A stretch of 64,000 nucleotides of DNA from Thuidium tamariscinum. Taxonomy: Eukaryota > Streptophyta > Bryopsida > Hypnales > Thuidiaceae. Shown in pieces: positions 10,801 through 21,885 of the stretch. How positions within the stretch are numbered: position 1 is the stretch's first letter; every line of letters starts with the position of its first letter. Under the pieces are notes generated by a model. That model ran no database searches. It worked only from the letters and a program-made list of their open reading frames with translations, and was not told the origin of the DNA. The stretch lies in the NCBI GenBank assembly GCA_947034885.2, contig OX344753.2, positions 20,832,001-20,896,000 on the forward strand, written 5' to 3'. The translations under genes were made by a program, and so were the position numbers.

Positions 10801-13800
10801 TAGTTATCGTCCAGAGCAGCAGCATCCTCTGGTAATCAGTCAATGTAGCAAGGAATAACAGAACCCTCACTTGGACCCGAGCAACGATCAACCTCATGAC
10901 ATCAAATAGACGCTCTTACCACATGCATCTCCCCTTTCTCTCCTGGTGGGCATGGTCTCGGCCTTGGTCGCCTCCCTTCTTGAATTACTCCAGACGCACA
11001 GTGCAGAAGAACATCTACAATGTAAGAACTAGCTGGAGCACTGGTCAATGCAGCCGAGATTGTTCCCTGATTAGAAGTGGGTTTTTTAACTACATGCACG
11101 ACCACTCCCCAACCCCACTCATCTGCTCCATCCCTGATCTTCACCTACACAGAGTGCAGAAAGTATTTTATAATACGATATAGATTACCCAGAGTTCGAC
11201 AAATGACCTCCCACAAGGTCTGCAGAAAAGGCTGAAAAATGAGCAAGTTTGCCAGATCAAGTTTGAGCTGCCAGAAATACCAGAAAGAACTAAAAACTGC
11301 AGCTCCAACAAATTGAGCCATTTCGATAGTACAAGTTCAAAGTGCACTGAAGTGCAGGTAAGAAACAATAGAGAGCGATGAACATCTTCATTGCAACACT
11401 ACTAAAATGCACACAAAGATAGACGATGCATTACCAGTCTTCCAGGTTTTAAAAATAGAATTACACGTTCAGGGCGCAGAACTTCTGTCATCATCTGTTT
11501 TTCCAATTGAGCAAGCTTTATTCTTAATGCATGATATTCCGCCATAGAAGCCTACAAGCACATTTTACCAGTTAAGATAATTCCACACTGCAAAACATGT
11601 CCAATAATAGCATTTATGAGCATGTGAAGTAGATGCAGATATACAAAGCAAATAATTACGAAAATTCAAAGCATGTTGTCCAACAAATAGCGTGAATAAA
11701 CGCAGAACCAAAGTTAAAAAAAACGAAAAAAAACAACCGTAAATGAGATACTTCACAAATGGGGTTCTCATATTTTGACATACCTCCCCCGCAGAATCAA
11801 TTTTCGAGGCTTCAGCTTCCAACTTCTTTATGTCTTCTTCAACCTTGGGAAGTGCCTAGAAACCACAGAGACCTCATTTCAGTACATCACGCTTAGGGAA
11901 CCTATACTTCAAGACCAAAAGTTTCTGTACTACTCATTTTACAAGGGGTACACTGCAACATAAGAACAAGCTAGCACCAACACGTAGAACTGAAATCAAG
12001 ATGATGATTACCTTGTCATGCTGGAACTGGTGGAATGAATGACGAATAACATGCTCAGAGTTAAACTGTCCTTCAGCACGGCTCATAAGATTCAGAAGTG
12101 AGTAATAACTAAGACGGAAAGTGCTAACTAAAGGAGCTGCAGTTCCTTGTATCATCTCCTGGCATGTTTTCATTTCCATCTGCACAGTCAACCACAACTT
12201 TTAAGATAAAGCATTGTAGCTATCTATTTCCACGTACCAAAAATAAAAATAATTTCCAGACACATTTCCAGACTTAAAAACACCAGAGCCCTCAAATTCC
12301 GAAGGACTCTCCAACCTATTGCGATAACATGAAACAAAAGAACAGTAGCTAAAATTACAGACCTGGCTATCGATCATGATTATGCAAATGCCACGTAAAT
12401 CCTTTCCTCGTCGTCCTGCTCGTCCACTCATCTGCACCAACACAATGCTCTAGGTGACCATATGATTTTCAAGATACATTCGCAGCTCCGAAGAAAACCT
12501 ACATCAGAAGCTGTTCGCAAAGAGGTCACGTGCGAGTAAAACCTGTCATGTCTCAGCAGGACATTGCGCTCCAGAGCAAAAGTGGTTCATCTCAAGAAAG
12601 TCTCGAACATAACTGTTGATTCACATCACACTAAATCCAAATTCACACGGGAAAAGACCTGAATATATTCTCCAGATGACATCCATCGGTGGCTCTGTCC
12701 ATCCCATTTCCGAACATTTGTAAACACAACTGTTTTCGCTGGCATATTTAATCCCATCGCAAACTGCAACATCGAAGTCGATCAACATTACGAATTCAAT
12801 ATTCGTATCAAACTTGTACAGTAGCAGGAGTCAGAATGAAGAAAGCAGGGACCACCACCCTCGTGTAAGAAAGAGACTAATCGAGCCCTACCGAGTGGGA
12901 CACGTATACTTAGCTCACAATTGCTAAAATTTCGGCTCAATGAGACATCTACGTTTCCTTCGGAACAGTGTAAAATTCCTAATTCTAAGATCATAAAGAA
13001 AAAACAAATGAAAGGCTTCGAGAGTACATAATCCAGTGTTAAGGTAGGGCTATTGGGTTTGTGGGTGATTCTTAATCTCAGTAAAAAGTAATGATAAAAT
13101 TGGGCAGAGAAAAACTTACAGTTTCAGTGGCAAACAATGCCTTGCAAAGGCCTTCTTGAAACAAAAGTTCAACAACTTCCTTAAGGATGGGAAGAAGGCC
13201 CGAATGATGAACACCGATGCCTCGCTTTAACAGAGGTAAAAGCAGATTAATCGCTGGAAGACTCTGATCTTCCTCGTTCAGCACCTCAACAGCTTTCTTA
13301 AATATATCTTCAACAGCCTCCTTCTCATCATCTGTATTGAAGTCCAGCTTTGCCATGGCGGTAGCATACTGTTCACACTCTCGTCGACTGAAACTAAAGA
13401 CAATCACAGGCTGAAATTTTCGCTCCATTATCATCTGAAAAACAAAGCAAAGATAAGTCGGAAAGGTCATCATTGCTTTGAAATCCGGTACCCTTTTGAT
13501 GCATCCGAAAACGGAAATAGAGACACAAAACAGTCCATGTGACTTTGGTTCAAGAATTTAAAATATGCAAGGATAGCATAAACTATAGCCCGATGCATTG
13601 ATAGCTCCAGTCATGAAAAAAATTAGAACAAAAACTACACAAACTATGATACCTTGACAATTTTGTAAATGTCGTTGCCTGAGCCAGCTCCTTTATCTCC
13701 CCCTCTACCACCTCTTCCACCACCTCCGCGCCCACGAGCTCCTCGTCCTCCACGGCCCCCGCGTGTACTAGGGGAGTCTATTTCATTTCCGCCAACATCT

Positions 13801-16507
13801 TTCTTCTCAAAGGTAGCCTTCAATTTGTTAAAGCTTTCCTCCTTGAAATCCCCTTTCTCATCTACTACAAGATAGAGACCTGAACCGCCCATAGGAAAAG
13901 CATAGTGCTGCAATGGTGTAGGACGAAAGTCCGTGTATACTACGTGACATGGCTGTTTGTGCAAGTAACATATCCATTCAGCAAACTCTGTGGCATTGGA
14001 CATCGTGGCTGAGAGGAAGACCATCTTGATTTGAGGAGGAAGAAAAATTATGCTCTCTTCCCAAACGACCCCCCTCTCCCGATCACGCATATAATGAATC
14101 TCATCAAAAATGACCCATGCAACTTCTCTCAACACCTCTGAGCCTTTGTAGAGCATTCCACGCAGAATTTCTGTCGTCATCACAATGCAAGAAGCATTTG
14201 GTGAAATTGTGACATCTCCAGTCATTAAACCTACATCGGTAAATTCCTCGCTCAACTCCCTAAACTTCTGGTTGCTCAGAGCCTTCAACGGAGAAGTATA
14301 TATGACTCTTTGCTTGTCACGGAAGGCCATTGCAATGGCATACTCGGCAACTGCTGTCTTTCCTGCAGAAGTATGGGCTGACACCAGCACTGATTCGTCT
14401 CGTTCAAGACAAGAAACTGAAATCTCCTGAAAAGGGTCAAGAGTGAAAGGATATGTCTTTGCTCTAGGGCCTGTGTAGATAGGACTGTCGATTGTGCCGT
14501 AAATTGCCTCATCTTTACAAAGCGTAAACCCTGAAATAGGCCAAACGATCCCAAATAGTCAGATTCGTTACGAATCTACAGTCGTCGGGGTTGAAAATTA
14601 ACGGTTTAAAGAGGAGTATCAAACCAACCAGAATTTTTTTTCCCTCATACAGTGACAGATTGGCCTGAGTAGAATTGAAAAGGGTCGGGAAAAGCTGTAC
14701 TTGCACAAAGATATGAACCACGTGAACGCGGAATTCCATAACACACAACTCTACTACCAAAAAGGACGACAGGCTACCTCAATTCTTCCGCCAAACAGTC
14801 CACCATCATCCTACTAATTGAACTCAATACAACACCAACTGGTCTAAGTTGGGGCAGTAATGATGATCTTGGTACTGTATGAGTTCAGAAAACTTCAATA
14901 CTGCTCAACTTCTTCCCAACCTAATCTCAGACCAGATTGAACCCTGAGACACTGTAGAAATCAAGATTCCAAAGTGAAGAATATCAAAAGTTGGCACATG
15001 GTTATACCAGTTCCATGTGCCACGGTGGAATGAATACAGCCGTCAAGAGGTCAGCTGTAGGCCTCCAGCATGCTTTCAGACACCAGCCTGACACTGCACA
15101 TGCGCAGTTCCCCCAGAGCTATTACAATCCGCTACTCAATCAGACAATCAAGACAATAAACAGCGACAACACTTTTTCAAACAGCTAACATAAACACGGC
15201 ATGTCCATCTCAAACCCAGTGTCAATCCATTCAATGCCATCACGAATGCTGCACGAGTATATATTGTCCTAAACCTTCATGACTCCCTATGTCCACACAC
15301 GTAATTAAACATATCCATTATGTCCAGGTTCCGACAAAGTGGATAATTGTATCGGTGCACAAAGGATTCCCGACAGGTTTTACAATATTACAGATCAGTC
15401 ATACTTCTGATCATGCGCTCTATCGACAGATAAAAACCTTTACGACCAAAAAGAAAACCGATGACCTGCCAAGTACCCTTGCTACATAGTACAGCAAAAT
15501 CTGAATTCAGAGGGGATAATAAATGGTGTAAATTCAAATATCGATCCGTGCAAATCATCAGTTATTCGACATCTTCTCAACCGGAGGAAACACAAAATAC
15601 CCCTGAGTAAAACCTCAAGGCACAAGTTGACAACATTCTCTAAAAGAAGAAACTGATGCCATTAAGTAGCTTGAAATAGGTTGAAAAGAGGTGACTGGAT
15701 CTAGTCTAATACCCTAAGCCATTCTCAAGTTTCACTGAGAAATAAATCCTTGCCGAGATGAAGTAACTGGACAACGTAGAAGTGCAAATTCGGACCTTGA
15801 AACCCGACATCTACACATCCTCTGTATTAAGAACTGACGATGGACCACAGTAGTCGACAAACTGGACTTCCTCGAGCAAGAGTTGAAGAATCTCCATGGT
15901 TCCACGAGGGATACCTCTCGTAAATTTATAAAGACTGATCGGCTTCGACGAAGGCACCCTGTCCAAACCCTCCCTGTACTAAGTTCGTCCCACTCGCAAG
16001 AAAGAGGGGAAGAAGCATAAGCACATAGATTCTATTGAAAAGTATTAAATCACTGCCAAGGTGAAGAAACCGGATAAGGAATATAGGTTGACGTTCACTT
16101 TGGCACCTTAAAGTCCTCTGTATTAAGGAGTAGCAATGAACCACAGTAACCTAAAAAATGAAACCTCCAGCAGGACGTCACGGCTCCCCTAGCTCCATTA
16201 GGAATCTCTCTCATAACGATAGCTCAGCTTCAAAGAAGCCACTCTGCCAAGCCCTAAATTCGCCCGATTTGCAAAATCCTGATGCGGAGGAAAAAAAAGA
16301 GAAGAAAAAAGACTAATAGCGCACTGACCGAGCTTAAGTGAGCTAACCTGGAGGGAGAGCAACCTCATGAACACACGAGCGCGCAATAGTTCGCCGTTTG
16401 GCCTCGGGCGCTTCTTCGTCCGTTGCTGCTGGAGCTCCACCATTGCTGACAGGCTCCGGACTTTTCCGTTTCGCAGTATCATTCTCAGTCCCAACTGCGC
16501 CCGCCAT
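7882..16507 (-). CDS. MTR4: Exosome RNA helicase MTR4 (Ski2-like DExH)
   Basis: Seventeen exons keep frame and give 1017 residues, close to Arabidopsis MTR4. Exons, 5' to 3': 16507-16348, 14530-13653, 13434-13120, 12763-12659, 12431-12363, 12179-12012, 11855-11784, 11551-11435, 11144-10920, 10619-10461, 10198-10109, 9717-9622, 9386-9233, 9143-8995, 8744-8652, 8361-8269, 7992-7882. Walker A AHTSAGKT ends at residue 112, DEIH at 196-199, SAT at 227-229, and [10 protein letters not shown] begins at 486. The arch/KOW region (GWGVVVHVV) and the C-terminal helical bundle ending FANSLYL are complete. MTR4 unwinds RNA for the nuclear exosome in rRNA processing and RNA quality control. An Arg-Gly-rich insert (about 308-331) lies between the RecA domains, where Arabidopsis has a shorter Gly-rich stretch. 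The match is to MTR4 rather than HEN2 ([28 protein letters not shown]). All key residues are present. Intron 1 is 1.8 kb; the others are short. Confidence 0.97.
15740..16330 (-). repeat. Diverged ~297-bp tandem duplication in MTR4 intron 1
   Basis: Two copies, about 15740-16035 and 16037-16330, share ordered blocks: TCTGTATTAA at 15821 and 16117, then GGACCACAGTA / GAACCACAGTA, then CGAAGGCACCCTGTCCAAACCCT / AAAGAAGCCACTCTGCCAAGCCCT. The second copy ends close to the exon 1 donor. Confidence 0.55.
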
Positions 16508-16861
16508 TGGAGAAATACCTCGAAGTCCTAATTAAAACGTTCGCAAGCAAGCATGCCACATTCAACTCAAAATCCTCGAGAACCTCCGTCAACCTGCGAC
16601 ACCGCAAATCACAGCTTCTCCGCAACAATTCCTGAACCGCCTAATGCGTACAAAGTAGAGCGCGGCTGCGGAGAAGGAAATGCTTGAAACGCATTGACGT
16701 GAGATTAGGGTTTGAGAGTTTCTTCGCTGCAGGTCAATGAGAATGGAAGCATGAGACACACTTCGTTCTCGGAGGGAAGGCTCAGCCCTAATGAGTAATC
16801 ATTTGCTAACTTGGCGTCATTACAAATTAATGCAAGACGTTAACTCCTAACTTCCTTCAGA
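16508..16861 (-). promoter_or_regulatory. Upstream region of MTR4
   Basis: A less AT-rich stretch just upstream of the MTR4 start codon, before the AT-rich transposon begins; probably 5' UTR and core promoter. No specific box is clear enough to name. Confidence 0.35.
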
Positions 16862-19800
16862 ATTGACGTTTTGGGAAAAATCATCACAAAGTACTATTTG
16901 GAAGAATACTTTGGAATTCACATACAAATAGAAGTTGTAGATCTTGGGTTTTAGATTTCATCTTCATAGTGAGATTTACCACTGCTATTACCAATATTTT
17001 TCTATAAATTTTGGAAGAAAATTTTCAAAATTCCTTCTCCATTCAATTACAAGCAAAATATTATCATTTTTTGAGTAAATTTTGTTGGAATGGATTCAAA
17101 TGAGGTTCTCTTTGCATTGTGATTTTTGAAAAATTTTGTGTGCTTTATATTTATGACATTATTTTTGCAAATTCAATTTTGAACTAGAATCAATGCAATT
17201 TCAGCTTAGGCAACCACTTGTCATACTTCCATATTTGTATTTTTAAGAAAATAATTGTACTCTAATAATATTAAATCTAACCATTAGATAGGACAACAAA
17301 TTTATAAAGTATCTCCCCAAATTATGATGACTTTCAGTCAAGCAAAAATTGAAAGGAAAAATTGTTTTTTTTAGTTTATTCATTGTCTAGAAATTAGATA
17401 TTGAAGCGCTTTAGGATCAAAGTAGTCATTTAGAGCTAACATTTTTCATCTTGAGGAAAACACTAGATTCTTTAACCTATGATTTGTGATAAATTTAATT
17501 TTCAAATCTAAGCTTATAATAGCTTGTCTCATCTATACCCAAAACATTTGGATAGAGATGTTTATACACCAATTAATTATTGATTTATATTATCAAAATC
17601 TTACTATTATAAATAAATAAAATAAAATATAGACAATAATAGCATACTATCTATGAATAATGTTGTGATAATAGAAAACTTTAGATCTTGGTTGATTTAT
17701 TTTAAATATCTTCTCAAACACCACATTTAATTAGAGTTCAATTCCTAAATATTATAGCCTTTATGAAACCTTAGCAAAGAAAACAAACCTATATAAGTAG
17801 AACATTTGAAGTTCTCTTTTGTTCCATGGTTCTTTGAAAAAGTGAATGCTTCATAATTTTTAGCTTTAGATCAATGAAATTGTCAAGAATCACCTCAAAG
17901 AGATTCAAAATAGAAAGACATTGCTATATTTAGATGCATAAATATCTAAAAAAATTGGATTTATAAATGATAATCCAAATGTAATATGAATATATTTGGA
18001 TGCAATTAACAACATCACTCCAACCAAAAATAAAAATTAAGTACATTAATTTGTCCTATTTGTATAGATGGCATATATCTATCAAAGTCACGCTATTTGT
18101 AAAAGAATTAGATTGGTATAATTAAATTCTTTAAAGTATTACTCTATAGTAGTATGTTCAATTATTATTGTTGTTTTTTGAATTGTACTAATCCTAGTTT
18201 GTATATGACACTAAATTTACACCCTCACCTATACAACAAATCAATGTGGTACCCTAGAAAATAAAAAATGAAATTTGTGACTTTAAAGTACTCCCTAATC
18301 TATATAACAATGTAAAAAACAACTTTCAACATTCTTCTACCATAATTCTAAAAGAAAACAAGATAAACCTCCCACTATAACATGCAATCTTCTTTATAGC
18401 CATTAGAAAGGAATAAACAAATTTAAAACTAACTTCTCCACGCAAACCCTTCTTGCCCCAAAATCCTTTATAATGCTTTGGATACTTGAATGGTGTTTGC
18501 CTTATATTTGTAAAAAGTTCAATATTGAATGATGCTTGAATGAAGCTTCTATAATGACTACAATCAAGTTACTCTAATGTTATTAATTGTTGGCATTTGA
18601 TAAAGAGCTAAGAGATTTCTATTATATTATTCAAATAATTGATACATTTATATATTTGCATTTGTAATTTAGTAATTATTAGATATTCATGTCTATGCCT
18701 TTAAGATAACATTACATTTTAAGAATAGTCTCAATCTATACTATCTACTCAAAGTTAGTCTCACACAAGTGAGGTCACTCGTGCCTTGTGGTGTTGTAGT
18801 CCCTTCATCAATTGAAATTGATGCAATGTAGGTTTGTTTCACCAAATTCTAATTTAGTTGAACATACAATCTTATGATCTTTTGGTGCAAGTGTAGGTAG
18901 AGCAGAGTCATGTGGGAATTCATGGTCAAAGAATCTTATATGTAGCATGAAATACTATAGACTTGTTAAACCTCAAAAATTCAAGCAACTTTTGGATCTC
19001 AAATTTGTAAATTATGAAGAATTGAAGCTCAAAGGGAGATGAGTGATTTTTAGGTAAAATTAACTATAGGATCTGTAGAAAGCCAAGTCTTTTTTACCTA
19101 TAGAAAGTTTGGTTTCAATTCAACTCATAGATTGCAAGATAATAATATAAAAGTTAAGGTTACTTCAAAGAAATTCATGTTTGGGTGAAATTGAAATTGT
19201 ACTTTAATTGGCTCTTTTGGACACATTACATTTGAGAAAGTTGGCATCCTACACTTGTTCTCAAAGATCCACATGCATAGAAACAAGTCTTAGATTTTTA
19301 GGACCAAAAATGAGTGAGGAAATGGCCTTGCAATAGTAATTGTTTTAATGCTAAATTTTAAAAATACAAGAAAAATGAAAGATTTACTACAAATTTAGAG
19401 CCAAAAACCAAGGTCAAACATGTGAGACTAAAGGAACACATCAAAAGATGCTCAATGGAAAAATAAAATTTAAAAATGGCTCAAATCATTGGCTGCAATA
19501 AAAAATTAGGCACTTTGAATTTGTTTGAAGATGTCTCGGAGATAGACACATATGGTAATAGATCCCATACTACCCTTATCACAATTTTGATGAGGTCAAT
19601 ATGCAATGAGGGGGTTCTATTATTTTTGGCAATTTTAATATAATAGGTTCTCTTCTAGTTAGTAGAGATGCCTAATACTATTTACAACTTTCTTTCTACC
19701 ATGGTGATGGCCCCAACATTTAAGGGTTAAAGTTGCCCCCTATTTTTGAAGGAAAAATACATATGGAGGATATTCAAAATAATGTGCATTGCAAAGGCAA

Positions 19801-21329
19801 GTGTAAAGTGAAGTTTATGGTCATTTTGAATAGTGGACAATTCTATTTATAAATTAAAGGAGGTGGCAACCTTACAAGTGGTCTATTTTGGGTACACTTC
19901 TTATTGTTTTAACTTCTTCTCTAAGACATATTTCAATACTACTAGTAAGTGTGATTTCTTGATATGGCACCAAATGGATTTTTGCATCACCTACATAACT
20001 CTTTTACTTAGCACCCTATGCCTAGCATCTTTCAAAATTTGTAACTAAACCACAATGCACCCAAAAATTACAAAAACCACTTGCATTTTGATTCATTATC
20101 CTTCACCATTGTGCAAAAAATGTTATTTCATTTTCTAAAGCATATAAGTCATTTTGAAGAGCTTCCTGGTGCAACTGTAGGTGTAAGGTAAGAGGTCCTA
20201 TAATGGACCATCTAAGGGCTGAAACAGAATTTCAGGGAGGTAAAACCTCTAGAAATTTTTTTCAGTAAATTTTTCTTGAAAAACAAGTAGAATTGACATC
20301 TAACCCAAGTCGTTTCATATTTTTCTGAGCTTTTTTGAATTAGTTATCAAATTTTGAAGTTGAAAAGGCATAGGGCTGTAAAATGGTGCCCTAGCTACAA
20401 TGTACACTGTCAGTACATTGCTGAAGGCTATGAAAAAGCAACATGTACAGCTACTGTACATTTAAGATAGGGCACCATTTTAGAACCCGTTCCATTTAAG
20501 AACCCTCTACCTTAGTTACCATAATACTCGTGATAGCAAAATGTTTGGAAGTCACAACCTGATCATTGAACTTCCTGATTCCACACTACCTCAAAACGTG
20601 TCGCTCTTTCATTTTATGAAATAGCCACAAAATAAAGGGTGAGTGAATAAAGTCACACGACTTATCCTTGCACATGGGGTTTGTGGAATGATTGCAGCAA
20701 GAATGAATGGAATTTGGGAGCCAAAACTCTGCAATTGCTGTCTAAAGTCCACAGACTGAATTAGAAAAATAGAAAATAAAACAAAAATGTAAAAGTTGTT
20801 GAGGAGCTGACAGGAGTTGAAACCGGAATCTCATACATCGTCATCCTTCATTACAGCTTGGATGAAAGTCATCTAATTTGTAGTGATACTTCATCAAGTT
20901 TTTGTCCTATCTGTCGGTTGGATTTGGTGTTACTAGAGTTTATATTTTTCTAAAATTACAAATGTGGAAGTTTGTCAAGCCAAAAATTGCAATGATTTTA
21001 GTTCAAAATTGGGTTTGCAAAAATGAGGTCATAGATTGAAAGAACAAAAAAATTTCAAAAAATCAGCATATGAAGAGACCCTCATTTAAAATCCATTCCA
21101 ACAAGTTTCACTCAGAAAATGATAATATTTTGCTTGTAATTGAATTCAGAAGACATTCAGAATTTTCTTTTTCAAAATTTATAAATAAAAATTGATGATA
21201 GCATTGGTGAATCTAACTGTACAGATTGAATCTGAAATTCATAATCTACAACTTTTATTTGGACATCAAGTCCAAAATATTCCAACAAATAATACTTTAT
21301 AATGATTTTTCCAAAGTAGCCAATTTTGG
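16862..21329. mobile_element. 4.5-kb DNA element with terminal inverted repeats of ~480 bp
   Basis: About 16862-17360 is the diverged reverse complement of about 20850-21329. Shared blocks include AATTACAAGCAAAATATTATC (one base trimmed: AATTACAAGCAAAATATTAT), TGTTGGAATGGATT, TTTTTGCAAA, and AGATAGGACAA followed by GATGACTTTC. Outer ends read GAATTGACGTTTTGGGAAAAATCAT and AAATTGGCTACTTTGG. Long TIRs suggest a Mutator-like or foldback-type element. The 3.5-kb interior has no recognisable transposase, so it is non-autonomous or decayed, and it holds a family A MITE (20183-20515). No convincing target duplication was found; ends are good to about 10 bases. Confidence 0.6.
20183..20515 (-). mobile_element. 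MITE family A, copy 1 (inverted)
   Basis: About 333 bases with 25-base terminal inverted repeats: TAAGGTAAGAGGTCC at the left, CCCTCTACCTTA at the right. TA at both ends suggests a TA target. An inner inverted repeat (AAATGGTGCCCT ... AGGGCACCATTT) lies toward the right end. Related copies: 31243-31545, 48297-48626, 49251-49570. It sits inside the 4.5-kb long-TIR element, so it is younger. Confidence 0.7.
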
Positions 21330-21346
21330 AGATGGATCCAGACGTT

Positions 21347-21368
21347 CTAGGGTTAACCCTAGAACTCC
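21347..21368. repeat. Short perfect palindrome
   Basis: GTTCTAGGGTTAACCCTAGAAC is two telo-box-like AGGGTT/AACCCT halves back to back, just outside the long-TIR element. It could be a binding site or chance. Confidence 0.4.
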
Positions 21369-21619
21369 GGGAAGTGCAGTAAGTAGAAGGTTCATGTAGA
21401 GCTACCACAACGACGATCGACAGTCAACTTCAGTGCAGTGCTAAGGTACGCATAAAGACATGTGTACCCATAGTGGTCTCTCTGATCATTGCACATACTT
21501 AAGAGAGACTTGTCCATGTTTAGACTGATCCGATTTGCACTTTTTGGTTGCATTAGATTGGCAAATAAGAGAATTCTTCACACATATTTTGGTCATCTCA
21601 TTTTGCAATAAAAAAACAC

Positions 21620-21885
21620 ACATTAATGAATGTTACCACTGCTATTGAATGCTATGAAGAACCAAAATCTTCAGACCAAGGAGTATTGAATGTTAAGCAC
21701 TGCTTTTGAACATCATGAAGAACCAATATCCTCAATCCTCCAAGCAGAATTGAGTGCTACCACTACTAACGAATGTTACTATGAAGAACCCAAACCCTCA
21801 CACCACCAAGGAGTACTGAAAATTACCTTAGCTATTGAATATTATGAAGAACCCAATTCCTCAAACCACCAAGGAGTAAGCCGAC
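21620..21885 (-). repeat. Minisatellite of ~63-67 bp units overlapping the glycosyltransferase stop
   Basis: Four units recur (+ strand core ATGAAGAACC ... CCACCAAGGAGTA), starting near 21650, 21710, 21776 and 21842. On the minus strand the last codons and stop of the glycosyltransferase (residues Y-S-L-V-V, then TGA) lie in the first unit, and TACTCCTTGGT recurs downstream. Confidence 0.8.

Noticed and set aside
10383-11183. Plus-strand open frames opposite MTR4 exons 9-10
   Set aside because: Antisense shadows of well-supported MTR4 coding exons.
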